DNA from: JAFCUW01 sp049898325
GTDB lineage: Bacteria; Pseudomonadota; Gammaproteobacteria; Burkholderiales; Burkholderiaceae_D
NCBI RefSeq assembly: GCF_049898325.1
Contig: NZ_JAFCXL010000017.1
Coordinates: 62,001 to 126,000 of the forward strand
DNA length: 64,000 bases
Direction of reading: 5' to 3'
Shown: positions 20,230 through 29,000 of the stretch, in pieces
Numbering within the stretch: the first letter of the stretch is position 1
Layout of the letters: each line of letters opens with the position of its first letter
Program-made: the position numbers and the translations under genes
The notes under the pieces: model-generated
Told to the model about the DNA's origin: nothing
What the model saw: the letters and a program-made list of their open reading frames with translations, nothing else
Database searches by the model: none

Positions 20230-23094
20230 TTAGAATTTGTGACGGAACCCCACACTCAGATACCGTCCCAGCGCACCGCTATAGTCAAGCGGGTTATAGG
20301 ACGTGGCGCCATAGGTCAGCGGGTCGAGCGGCGCCACCTTGTCGAACACGTTCTGGATGGTGGCGAACATTTCGCTGTTCGGGCCAAGGGTCCAGCGGCC
20401 CGTCAGGTCGAGCGTGGTGAACGAGGCAATGCGGCAGCCGTTCGGTGCGTCCGCACCGTTGGCGAAGTGCGAGGCGCAGCCGTCCGGGTCGTTCTTGAAC
20501 AGCACGTTCTTGATGGGCGCTCGGTAATTGACCACGGCCGATAAACGCCACGGCGCCAGGTCCCAGGTGGCCCCCAGGTTGACCCGGTCGTCCGGCGTGC
20601 CGATGCAATTGGTGACGTCGCAGTTGCCATGGGTGCCGGCGAAGTCGCGCGTGCTGCCGTCCTGCTCGGTACGCTGCCACTTGAACAGGTGCGTCCACTT
20701 GACGTCCATGCCCAGCGTGCCCCGCCCCGTGCCCAGGTTGAACGCGGTGCGCGCATCGAGGTCGACCCCGCGGACCTTGGTCTGCGCCGAGTTGACGTAG
20801 CGCGCCAGCACGGCCGTGATGGCACCCGGGTCGCCAGGGATGCCCGTGGCGGTGGACGGGTCGCGCGAGACACTGCCGGCCGCAATGGCCGCGTCGGTCT
20901 GCTCCTGGTTGATCTCGTTCTTGCGCTTGATCTGCCAGAAGTCGATCGATACATTGGTGCGCGGCAGCGGGTCCCAGATGGCGCCGATCGACCAGTTGCG
21001 CGATTTTTCCGGACTGAGCGCCCGGTTGGGCGAGGTGATGATGGCGATCGAGGCAGGGTCGCAGGCCGCCGCCACCCCCAGGTTGCAGCGCAGCGGATCG
21101 CTGGCGGTGGAAAACGCGGCCAGACCGCCCACGCCATTCTCAGCCGCACTGGGCGCCCTGAAGCCCTTGGCGAAATTGGCACGCAGGGCCAGTTCGCGCA
21201 GCGGCGTCCACTTGACGGCGATCTTCGGCGTGTAGGCATTGCCCACGTCGGAAAAATGGTCGGCGCGGATGGCGCCCGATAATTCGACGCTGCTCAGCAC
21301 CGGCGCCAGCACTTCGGCGTAGGCGGCGGTGACGTTGCGCTTGCCGAAGTAGGCGGAATAGCCCAGGCCGATGATGTTGCCCGTCTCCGTGCCGGCGGTC
21401 GGGTTCAGTTCGGTACGCTCGCGGCGGTACTCGGCACCCAAGGCCACCCCCAGCGGACCACCGGGCAACTGGCCGAATTCGCGCGTGGCCTTGAAATCGA
21501 TCTGGGCGATGCGCGTTTCGGCCTGGTTGCTGATGGTGGGCGACAGGGCGGCGTACAAGGCCGCCGAATTGAGGCCGGCGTTCTCGCCGATGCGCCAGAT
21601 GCTGCCCGGCGGCAGCGCCGCATAACGGGGATTGGCGCTGGCAGCGGCGATGTTGGCCACCGTCGGGTTGAGCAGGGCGAAGGTGACGTCGCGCTGCAGG
21701 AAGCCGTCACGGTCGTTGGAGACCCGGTTGGCCGAAAACAGCAGGGCGCTGTCGATGTCCCAGTTGAACCAGCTGCCCTTGATGCCGGCCACCGCGCGAC
21801 CGAACTTGGACTTGATGTCGCTGGTGCGGGGACCCACATCGGCCGCCAGGTAGCGCAGCCGCGCCACGCTGCCGAAATACGGGTTGTCCGGGTGGTTCGC
21901 GCCCAGGGCGACGGCGGCGTTGCTGACGGGGCCGCCCGGATAGCCCACCGAGCCGCTGATGGTCGACGGCGTGGTCGAGGAGTTCGATTCGCTCCAGTAG
22001 TAGTTGAGCTCGCCGTAGGCCTGCATGGCCGGCGAAATCTGGAACGTGCCGCGGCTAAACAGGTTGTACGAGTTCTGGCGGGGCTGGATCTGGCTGTACT
22101 CGCGCTGGGCGTCGGTCAGGCAACCGCCGCCCGGGTCGCCCTGCGGGTGGGTGGTGAAGTTGCGGCAGTCGGCGCCGGGAAAGGTGCGGGTAAAGCCCAG
22201 GCCGGCGAGGTTGCCCCGGTTGTAATAGTCGAGCGTGGCAGGATTGCGCACATTGCCGTTGACGGCACTGCCGGCGGCGTTGTTGGTGGTGATGGCGCCC
22301 GTGCCGCCCAGCGCTTCCTGCGCCGAGAAACCGTAGTTGCGCAGGTCCGAGCGGCCGATGTAGCGGCGCCCGTCGCGGTCGCGGTTGTAGACTTCGCGCT
22401 TGCCGCCGAATTCCAGGCTGAACAGCATGTTGTAGCGGTCGGTGTCGAGACTGCCGAAGCCGTGGGTGATGGCGAGGCGACCGTCGCGACCATCCCAGTA
22501 GCGTGATTCGCCGAAGCTGCCGCGCACCGAGGTGCCCACGAAATCGCGGCGCAAGATGACGTTGACGACGCCGGCGATGGCGTCGGAGCCGTAGATGGCC
22601 GAGGCGCCACCCTTGAGAATTTCAATGCGCTCGACGGCGTCGCTGGGGATGATGTTGAGGTCGGTAAAGACTTTCTGGCCGTCGTCGGCCAGCCCGTACG
22701 GGGCGATGCGGCGGCCATTGAGCAGCACCAGCGTGGAGGCGGCACCCAGGCCACGCAGCGAAATGCCGGACGCGCCCTGGGCGAAGCCGCCGCCGAAATT
22801 GGTCGGCACCGAGCCCTGGTTGTCCACCGCCAGCGTTTGCAGCAGTTCGGCCACCGTGCTGCGGCCCGTTTTTTCGATGTCGGCACGGTTCAGGGTTTGC
22901 ACGGCGGTGGAACTTTCCGCCTCGGCCCGGCGGATATTCGAGCCGGTGATTTCTACCCGCGCGATGGGCTGGCCGGCCTGCGCCACCTGGGCCGTGGCGG
23001 GGGGCGCCACCAGGCCAAGGGCGGCGCCGACCCCGGCACAGGCGCCACCGACGTAGAGCGTGCGAAGCGTCCGGGACAGTACAGTTTCATTCAT
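20230..23094 (-). CDS. TonB-dependent outer-membrane receptor (paralog of the 24.7-27.5 kb receptor)
   Basis: 954-aa receptor. Signal peptide about 1-35 (cleavage near PATA, before QVAQAG), plug starting RVEITGSNIRRAE and including SLRGLGAASTLVLLNGRRI and AIYGSDAIAGVVNVILR, then a barrel ending in RHKF. I chose ATG 23094, which has GGAG upstream in GGAGTTCGAC; an ORF extension to 23175 adds 27 residues that would spoil the signal peptide. The C-terminal segment NVFDKVAPLDPLTYGATSYN closely matches the paralog. The ligand is unknown. The stop codon is ten bases from hairpin 8 of the array. Confidence 0.92.
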   Translation of the reverse strand: MNETVLSRTLRTLYVGGACAGVGAALGLVAPPATAQVAQAGQPIARVEITGSNIRRAEAESSTAVQTLNRADIEKTGRSTVAELLQTLAVDNQGSVPTNFGGGFAQGASGISLRGLGAASTLVLLNGRRIAPYGLADDGQKVFTDLNIIPSDAVERIEILKGGASAIYGSDAIAGVVNVILRRDFVGTSVRGSFGESRYWDGRDGRLAITHGFGSLDTDRYNMLFSLEFGGKREVYNRDRDGRRYIGRSDLRNYGFSAQEALGGTGAITTNNAAGSAVNGNVRNPATLDYYNRGNLAGLGFTRTFPGADCRNFTTHPQGDPGGGCLTDAQREYSQIQPRQNSYNLFSRGTFQISPAMQAYGELNYYWSESNSSTTPSTISGSVGYPGGPVSNAAVALGANHPDNPYFGSVARLRYLAADVGPRTSDIKSKFGRAVAGIKGSWFNWDIDSALLFSANRVSNDRDGFLQRDVTFALLNPTVANIAAASANPRYAALPPGSIWRIGENAGLNSAALYAALSPTISNQAETRIAQIDFKATREFGQLPGGPLGVALGAEYRRERTELNPTAGTETGNIIGLGYSAYFGKRNVTAAYAEVLAPVLSSVELSGAIRADHFSDVGNAYTPKIAVKWTPLRELALRANFAKGFRAPSAAENGVGGLAAFSTASDPLRCNLGVAAACDPASIAIITSPNRALSPEKSRNWSIGAIWDPLPRTNVSIDFWQIKRKNEINQEQTDAAIAAGSVSRDPSTATGIPGDPGAITAVLARYVNSAQTKVRGVDLDARTAFNLGTGRGTLGMDVKWTHLFKWQRTEQDGSTRDFAGTHGNCDVTNCIGTPDDRVNLGATWDLAPWRLSAVVNYRAPIKNVLFKNDPDGCASHFANGADAPNGCRIASFTTLDLTGRWTLGPNSEMFATIQNVFDKVAPLDPLTYGATSYNPLDYSGALGRYLSVGFRHKF

Positions 23095-23325
23095 GTCGAA
23101 CTCCATGGGTAAGGGCGTTTCCATGCGGCTAGACTTGGCGCAACAAATCCGCACGGAAATGTTATGCGAGCGCAAGGCAGTGCCGGCGTTATCGGGATGT
23201 CAGCATCGAGTTTTGCATCGGACGACCCGATGCAAATGAGGTACATCAAACGGGTTTGCCTTAGTGGCAAGGGTGTGGGATCGCCGCAACTGGACTGGGG
23301 TTGGTATTTCCAACCGACAAAGCGC

Positions 23326-23355
23326 TTGCCAAGCCGCGTCCCTTGTTGCTATAGT
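23326..23355 (+). promoter_or_regulatory. Probable sigma-70 promoter for the aroG leader
   Basis: -35 TTGCCA (23326-23331), 18-bp spacer, -10 TATAGT (23350-23355). It lies 24 bases before the leader-peptide start. The rest of the interval from 23095 to 23325 shows no gene and must also hold the divergent receptor's promoter. Confidence 0.65.
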
Positions 23356-23378
23356 CGTTCAACGTTTTCGGGACCGCC

Positions 23379-23447
23379 ATGCACGCTGCGCTGTTGTTTA
23401 CCTGCTTTTTTTACTTTAGCCATTCCAGCCAACAGGCGGTGGAGTAG
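23379..23447 (+). CDS. Phe/Tyr-rich leader peptide of the aroG attenuator
   Basis: 22-codon ORF starting at ATG 23379 with GGGA at 23370-23373 and ending at TAG 23445. Residues 7-13 read FTCFFYF, four Phe and one Tyr in seven codons, resembling known pheA/pheST leader peptides. Starvation for charged tRNA-Phe would stall a ribosome over 23397-23417. The stop codon lies just past the segment 23435-23440 that can pair with the terminator's left arm, so a ribosome finishing the peptide would mask that segment. Too short for normal gene calling; it is recognised from codon content and context. Confidence 0.8.
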   Translation: MHAALLFTCFFYFSHSSQQAVE

Positions 23448-23492
23448 CGGCAGGTTTTCGCAGAAGCAAACCGGAACCAGCAGAACTCGATC

Positions 23493-23519
23493 AACCGCCA
23501 GCGATGGCGGTTTTTTTTT
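23493..23519 (+). terminator. Attenuator terminator upstream of aroG
   Basis: Stem AACCGCCA (23493-23500), loop GCGA, TGGCGGTT (23505-23512), with a run of nine T's ending at 23519. It lies between the leader peptide and the aroG start at 23554. ACCGCC (23494-23499) can alternatively pair with GGCGGT (23435-23440), giving an antiterminator. Confidence 0.85.
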
Positions 23520-23553
23520 AGCCCGACATTTTTGAACCCGCACGGAGAACAGC

Positions 23554-24612
23554 ATGCAACGCACCGACGATTTACGCATCCGCGAAATGAAGGAATTGAC
23601 GCCACCCTCGCACCTGATCCGCGAGTTTGCCTGCAGCGAGGCGGCCGGCGCCACCGCGGCCAACGCGCGGGTGGCGCTGCACCGCATCCTGCATGGCCAG
23701 GACGACCGCCTGCTGGTGGTGATCGGCCCCTGTTCGATCCACGATCCGAAGGCGGCCATGGAGTATGCGCGGCGCCTGGCCGCGGTCCGCCGCGAGCACG
23801 CCGGCGACCTCGAAATCGTCATGCGCGTGTACTTCGAAAAGCCGCGCACCACGGTGGGCTGGAAGGGCCTGATCAACGACCCCTACATGGACAACAGTTT
23901 CAGGATCAACGATGGCCTGCGCATGGCGCGCGAACTGCTGCGCGACATCAATGAACTGGGCCTGCCTGCCGGCACCGAATTTCTTGACGTGATCAGCCCC
24001 CAGTACATCGCCGACCTCATCAGCTGGGGCGCGATCGGCGCCCGTACCACCGAGTCGCAGGTGCACCGCGAACTGGCGTCCGGCCTGTCGTGCCCGGTCG
24101 GCTTCAAGAACGGTACCGACGGCAACATCAAGATCGCCGTCGAGGCCATCAAGGCGGCCTCGCAGCCGCACCACTTCCTCTCCGTCACCAAGGGCGGCCA
24201 TTCGGCCATCGTGTCGACCAATGGCAACGAGGATTGCCACATCATCCTGCGCGGTGGCAAGACGCCCAATTACGACGCCGACAGCGTCGACGATGCCTGC
24301 CGCCAGATGGCCCTGCAAGGCCTGGCGGCACGCCTGATGATTGACGCCTCCCACGCCAACAGCGCGAAAAAGCCGGAAAACCAGGTGCCCGTGTGCGCCG
24401 ACATCGCCGGCCAGGTGGCGGCCGGTTCCGACCGCATCATCGGCGTGATGGTCGAATCGAACCTGGTGGCGGGGCGCCAGGACCTGGTGCCGGGCAAGGA
24501 GCTCGTCTATGGCCAGTCCGTCACCGACGGCTGCATCGACTGGGACAGCAGCTTGCAGGTGCTCGACACGCTCGCCGCCGCGGTGCGCCAGCGCCGCGTG
24601 CGCCACGAATAA
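23554..24612 (+). CDS. aroG: 3-deoxy-7-phosphoheptulonate (DAHP) synthase, class I AroF/G/H type
   Basis: First enzyme of the shikimate pathway, condensing phosphoenolpyruvate and erythrose 4-phosphate. The 352-aa length and the motifs LLVVIGPCSIHDPKAA, EKPRTTVGWKGLINDP, GARTTESQVHRELASGLSCP, PVGFKNGTDG and LMIDASHANSAKKPE define the class I enzyme. ATG 23554 has GGAG at 23543-23546. Which aromatic amino acid inhibits the enzyme cannot be read with certainty, but the upstream leader peptide implies expression control by Phe (and perhaps Tyr) supply. It lies alone between two TonB receptors on the opposite strand. The symbol marks the family, not a proven isozyme type. Confidence 0.94.
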   Translation: MQRTDDLRIREMKELTPPSHLIREFACSEAAGATAANARVALHRILHGQDDRLLVVIGPCSIHDPKAAMEYARRLAAVRREHAGDLEIVMRVYFEKPRTTVGWKGLINDPYMDNSFRINDGLRMARELLRDINELGLPAGTEFLDVISPQYIADLISWGAIGARTTESQVHRELASGLSCPVGFKNGTDGNIKIAVEAIKAASQPHHFLSVTKGGHSAIVSTNGNEDCHIILRGGKTPNYDADSVDDACRQMALQGLAARLMIDASHANSAKKPENQVPVCADIAGQVAAGSDRIIGVMVESNLVAGRQDLVPGKELVYGQSVTDGCIDWDSSLQVLDTLAAAVRQRRVRHE

Positions 24613-24634
24613 ACGCCCCGCGGTGCGGGCATAA

Positions 24635-24666
24635 AAAAAGGGCGCTGATTTCTCAGCGCCCTTTTT
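24635..24666. terminator. Bidirectional terminator between aroG and the convergent receptor
   Basis: Perfect 14-bp stem AAAAAGGGCGCTGA (24635-24648), loop TTTC, and complement (24653-24666). The A/T ends serve both strands. Confidence 0.92.
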
Positions 24667-24712
24667 ACGTTGGAACCGGCCCGCTTCGATACCAGCGGGC
24701 CAGCCTTACGTC

Positions 24713-27499
24713 TTAGAACGAGTAACGTGCACCGGCCTTGAAGTAGCGGCCGATGGCGCCGGAAGCGTCCATCGGGTTGTAGCTCATGCCGCCGTAGGTC
24801 AATGGATCGAGTGGTGCGATCTTGTCGAACAGGTTGCTGACCGAACCGAACAGTTGAATGTTCTTGCTCAGGTTGTAGCGTGCCGACAGGTCGACCGTGG
24901 TGAACGATGCCAGTTTGCAACCGTTTGGTGCAGGGGTGCCGTTGGCAAAGGTCGAAGCGCACAGGTCGCCTTCAAACAGGACGTTCTTGATGTCCGAACG
25001 GTAGTTGGCGCTGGCCGTTACGTTCAGGGCATTCCAGTCCCAGCCAGCAACCAGGCTGATCTTGTCTTTTGGCGTACCGGCGCAGTTCGAGGTATCGCAG
25101 TTGCCGTGGGTGCCGGCGAACTGGTACTTGACGGTGGCCGACTCAGCACGCATCCACGACGCGATGTGGGTCCAGGTCAGACCGACCGTGCCACGACCGT
25201 AGGTGCCCAGGCCGAAGCGCTGCTTGACGTCCAGATCGACACCCTTGATCTCGGTGTAGCTCGAGTTGCGGTATGGCGCTTTGGAGATCAGCAAGGTACC
25301 CGTGTTCGGGATGGCGATACCGTTTGTACCGATCAGGTTGTTATCCGAACGCACGGCGGTCGGCAGGGCCGCCGCTTCGCTGTACGGCAGCGGGTTGATC
25401 TCGTTGCTGCGCTTGATCTTCCAGGCGTCCAGCGACAGGCTGGTGTTGTTCAGTGGATCCCACACCAGGCCCAGGGTGGCGCCTTTCGATTTTTCCGGGC
25501 TCAGGTTCGGGTTACCGACCTTGACGGCGGCGATCGAAGCGGAGCAATCGTTGGTGCTGGCGCCGGCGGCAGGTACACCACCTGGGCAGCGGATCGGGTC
25601 ACGCGCGGTGGCGGTACCGGTCGATTGCGATTCGACACCTGCTTCGGCAGGGCCCGGTGCACGGAAACCTTCCGAGTAGGTGCCGCGCAGCGCGAAGGTG
25701 CGCACCGGGGTCCACTTGGCGCCCAGTTTCGGGGTGGTGGCCGAGAAATTGGCGTACTTGTCGTAACGGGCGGCGGCGGACAGTTCGACCGTTTTCAGGA
25801 TCGGTGCTGCCAGTTCGACGAACACGGCCGACACGTTGGTGTCGCCCTTGGCGGCCACGTACGACGAGTTGATGCTGCCGTCGATGGTGCCCGACAACGA
25901 TGGGTTGTCGAGTTTTTCACGGCGGTGTTCCGCGCCCACTGCAACGCCGAGGGCGCCGCCTGGCAGCTGGAACCACTCGCGCGATGCCTTGAAGTCGACG
26001 ATGTCGAGCTTGGTCGTCGAGTGCGAGGTCGCCGTCGTCACCATCGCTGCGTACAGCGAAGCTGGGTTCTTGCCAGCCTGGGTGCCCAGGTAGTACGGGA
26101 AGTACGGGCTGGCCGAGTTGCCCAGCGCTGCCGCGACCACGTTCATGTTGAGCATGTTGCTGTAAGCAAGATCGAGGGTCGATTGCGAGTGCACATAGCC
26201 GGCATCGAAGTCCCAGCCGAATTTGTTGCCTTTGACGCCAACGACGAAGCGGCTGAAGGCGTTGTCGGCCGAACGGGTGCTTGGGCCCACGTCAAATGCC
26301 GAGTAACGCACGCGCACTGGCACGCCGTACGGGTTCTGCGGGTGATTGGCGGCCAGCACGATGGTGGTGCCGGCGCCCGAACCGAAGTTCTTCACACCGG
26401 TCGGGTAGGTGGCGTTCGGCGGGAAGGCGATGGTCGGGGTGATCGACGGCGGGGTCAGCGTGAAGGCGGTGTCGCGCTTCGAGTAGCCGGCTTCGGCGTA
26501 GACCTGCAGGTCGCTGTTGATGATCTTGGTGCCGCGGGCGTACAGATTGCCGCCGTTGATTTGCGGCTGCATCGAGCGGAACTGGTCAGCGTGCCATACG
26601 CAGCCATTGGCCGGGACGGGCTGTACCGAGGTCGAGAAAGTGCCGCAACCTGGCAGGTATTCGTAGACGTTGGTGAGCGGATTGCGGATCGCACCGGTCG
26701 GGGTCGCACCAGCGACGCCGCTGCGGATGTCGCCGGCGGCGAACTGGGTGGCCAGCGGGTAGCCGTACGGGCGCAGGTCGCCAGCGCCGATCCAGGCGCG
26801 ACCGGCGCGGTCCTTGTTCAGCGTTTCATTGTTCTGGTACAGCTCGGCGTTGATCAGGACGTTGTAGCCGTCGTTGTCCAGGTCGCCCTTGCCCCAGGTC
26901 ACGGAGGCTTTGCTCATTTCGCCGTCGCGATAGCGCGATTCGCCCAGTTCGACCTTGGCAGTCAGACCCTGGTAGTTCTTTTTCAGGATGATGTTGACCA
27001 CGCCGGCGATGGCGTCAGCGCCGTAGGTGGCCGAAGCGCCATCCTTGAGGATCTCGATGCGTTCGACCGCTTCCATTGGCACCGTCGACAGATCGGTGAA
27101 GCTTTTCTGGCCGTCATCGGCGCGGGCGAACGGTGCCATGCGGCGGCCGTTGAGCAGCACCAGCGTCGACGTGGCACCGAGGCCGCGCAGCGAAATGGCG
27201 GTCGAACCGGCGGCGAAACCATTGCCGAAGCCGGTAGGCAGCGAACCGGCGCCGTCGGCGGTCAGGGTTTGCAGGTACTCGGCAACCGTGCCCTTGCCCG
27301 ATTTGGCCAGGTCAGCGGCGGTAACCACTTGCACCGGCGAGGCGGTCTCGGCGCTCGCGCGCTTGATGCTCGAACCGGTGATTTCGACGCGCTGGATTGG
27401 CGCGGCGGAAACGGCTTCTTGCGCCATGGCAGGCTGGGCCAGGGCGATTGCCGCCAGGGCCAGCGATACCGCTTGGGCGACGGCTGTCTTTTTGTACAT
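24713..27499 (-). CDS. TonB-dependent outer-membrane receptor
   Basis: 928-aa receptor. Signal peptide 1-26 (LAQPAMA, then QEAVS), plug starting RVEITGSSIKRAS and including SLRGLGATSTLVLLNGRRM and ATYGADAIAGVVNIILK, barrel ending in ARYSF. ATG 27499 has GGAG eight bases upstream. Codon use (GGT, GCT, AAC) looks biased toward high expression. The C-terminus (NLFDKIAPLDPLTYGGMSYNP) is shared with the receptor at 20.2-23.1 kb, so the two are paralogs. The ligand cannot be assigned. The leader on its 5' side holds two small hairpins (27539-27556 and 27568-27590). Confidence 0.93.
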   Translation of the reverse strand: MYKKTAVAQAVSLALAAIALAQPAMAQEAVSAAPIQRVEITGSSIKRASAETASPVQVVTAADLAKSGKGTVAEYLQTLTADGAGSLPTGFGNGFAAGSTAISLRGLGATSTLVLLNGRRMAPFARADDGQKSFTDLSTVPMEAVERIEILKDGASATYGADAIAGVVNIILKKNYQGLTAKVELGESRYRDGEMSKASVTWGKGDLDNDGYNVLINAELYQNNETLNKDRAGRAWIGAGDLRPYGYPLATQFAAGDIRSGVAGATPTGAIRNPLTNVYEYLPGCGTFSTSVQPVPANGCVWHADQFRSMQPQINGGNLYARGTKIINSDLQVYAEAGYSKRDTAFTLTPPSITPTIAFPPNATYPTGVKNFGSGAGTTIVLAANHPQNPYGVPVRVRYSAFDVGPSTRSADNAFSRFVVGVKGNKFGWDFDAGYVHSQSTLDLAYSNMLNMNVVAAALGNSASPYFPYYLGTQAGKNPASLYAAMVTTATSHSTTKLDIVDFKASREWFQLPGGALGVAVGAEHRREKLDNPSLSGTIDGSINSSYVAAKGDTNVSAVFVELAAPILKTVELSAAARYDKYANFSATTPKLGAKWTPVRTFALRGTYSEGFRAPGPAEAGVESQSTGTATARDPIRCPGGVPAAGASTNDCSASIAAVKVGNPNLSPEKSKGATLGLVWDPLNNTSLSLDAWKIKRSNEINPLPYSEAAALPTAVRSDNNLIGTNGIAIPNTGTLLISKAPYRNSSYTEIKGVDLDVKQRFGLGTYGRGTVGLTWTHIASWMRAESATVKYQFAGTHGNCDTSNCAGTPKDKISLVAGWDWNALNVTASANYRSDIKNVLFEGDLCASTFANGTPAPNGCKLASFTTVDLSARYNLSKNIQLFGSVSNLFDKIAPLDPLTYGGMSYNPMDASGAIGRYFKAGARYSF

Positions 27500-28061
27500 G
27501 GTAACTCCAGTAAATACGTGATTGAAAACGGTGGCCGCGGCGCATGCATATGCGCCTTGCAGATTAAAACCGAGAAAAACTTACTCGGTTCGGCCCGCAA
27601 ACGCAGCAGATCGATCGCTATGCGTGAAATTTTTCGATGAAACAGATTTTCAGGCGCTGTCATCTGACCACCGGCTTGGGGGGGTGTCAATCCCGCGCCT
27701 TTTGCATTTTTGTGGCGATACAACACATTCGCATCCCCGTAGTGTTGGATTGGTCGTAATTGACGCGGTGTAAGATTCAGTAAAAAGCTGCTAAGTCTGT
27801 GTAAAGAAAGGTAAAAATCCTGCAACTGGCTTGTATTTTTGACCTTTTTTGGCCGTGGCAAAATTCATACATATCAAAAATAATTATTTCTTTGGCGTGC
27901 GCCGGGATCCAGTGTGCGGTCGCCGATTTGTTGTAACCAAACAACAGAAGGGGGCGCGGCGACTGCCATGGATGTGCCAACGGCGGCCCTGAAATGCGCT
28001 ATCGTTACGCCTTTTCCACGGCCCCGGCCGTTCATCGACGCCTTCAGCCCGGACTTCAATC
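27500..28061. other. Divergent intergenic region, no gene seen
   Basis: 562 bases between a TonB receptor (-) and an ABC transporter operon (+). On the receptor side are two short hairpins: GGCGCAT (27539-27545) with ATGCGCC (27550-27556), and AACCGAG (27568-27574) with CTCGGTT (27584-27590). The middle is AT-rich (about 27770-27900). It presumably holds both promoters; I cannot place them with confidence. Short ORFs here are not convincing. Confidence 0.6.
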
Positions 28062-29000
28062 ATGCTTGCCTACATAGTGCGTCGCCTGTGGCAGATGCTG
28101 CCCACGATGGCCGGGGTGGTGCTGCTGGTGTTTGTCCTGTTTAACTGGGTGGGCGGCGATCCCGCCTATCTGCTGGCCGGCAAGATGTCCTCGGCCGAAC
28201 AGATCGCCAATATCCGCCGGCAACTGGGGGTCGACCAACCCGTCTGGGTGCAACTGGGGATCTTTGTCCGGCAAATCGTCGCCTTCGATTTCGGCAACGC
28301 CTGGAGCACGGGCGAGCCGGTCGGCCAGATCATCCTCAGCCGACTGGGGCCGTCGCTGACGGTGCTGGTGCCGCTGACCATCCTCGAGACCCTCATCGCG
28401 GTGGCGCTGGCGCTGGCCATCGCCTTCGTGCGCGGCTCGCTGCTCGATCGCACGGTGATGGTCGCTTGTACCGTTGGCATGTCGATCTCGATCCTGGTCT
28501 ACATTTGCGTGCTGCAATACGTGCTGGCTTACCAGCTCGGCTGGTTTCCCGTGCAGGGCTGGGGCACGGGGCTGGGCGAGAACCTGCTCCATTACGCCGC
28601 CTTGCCGATCCTGATCGGGCTGGCCGTGTCGATCGCCCCCACCTTGCGCCTGTACCGCAGTTTCGTGCTCGACGAAGCGGGCCAGGACTACGTGCGCACG
28701 GCGCGCGCCAAGGGCCTGGGCGAACGCCGCATCCTGTGGGTGCATGTGCTGCGCAATGCCGCCATCCCCATCATTACCCACGTCATGGCGAACTTGCCGG
28801 CGCTGCTGATCGGCGCCTTCCTGCTCGAGCGCTTTTTTGGCATTCCCGGTATCGGCCGCGAAGTCATCCTGGCCGTTGAGCGCAGCGATTTTCCTGTCAT
28901 CAAGGCGATCACCGTCTACGTCGCCGCCGCCACCATGCTGTTCAACCTGCTCACCGACCTGCTGTACCAGGCGGTCGATCCGCGCGTGCAGTTGCAATGA
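28062..29000 (+). CDS. Peptide/nickel-type ABC transporter permease (DppB/OppB family)
   Basis: 312-aa inner-membrane permease with six predicted TM helices, starting with the family N-terminus MLAYIVRRLWQMLPTM. The EAA-type cytoplasmic loop is seen at DYVRTARAKGLGERRILWVHVLRNA, which docks onto the ATPase. The C-terminus FGIPGIGREVILAVERSDFPVI is typical of DppB/OppB. It overlaps the next permease by four bases (ATGA), so translation is coupled. No substrate-binding protein gene is adjacent, so the solute (di- or oligopeptide or another small molecule) is undefined. Confidence 0.92.
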   Translation: MLAYIVRRLWQMLPTMAGVVLLVFVLFNWVGGDPAYLLAGKMSSAEQIANIRRQLGVDQPVWVQLGIFVRQIVAFDFGNAWSTGEPVGQIILSRLGPSLTVLVPLTILETLIAVALALAIAFVRGSLLDRTVMVACTVGMSISILVYICVLQYVLAYQLGWFPVQGWGTGLGENLLHYAALPILIGLAVSIAPTLRLYRSFVLDEAGQDYVRTARAKGLGERRILWVHVLRNAAIPIITHVMANLPALLIGAFLLERFFGIPGIGREVILAVERSDFPVIKAITVYVAAATMLFNLLTDLLYQAVDPRVQLQ

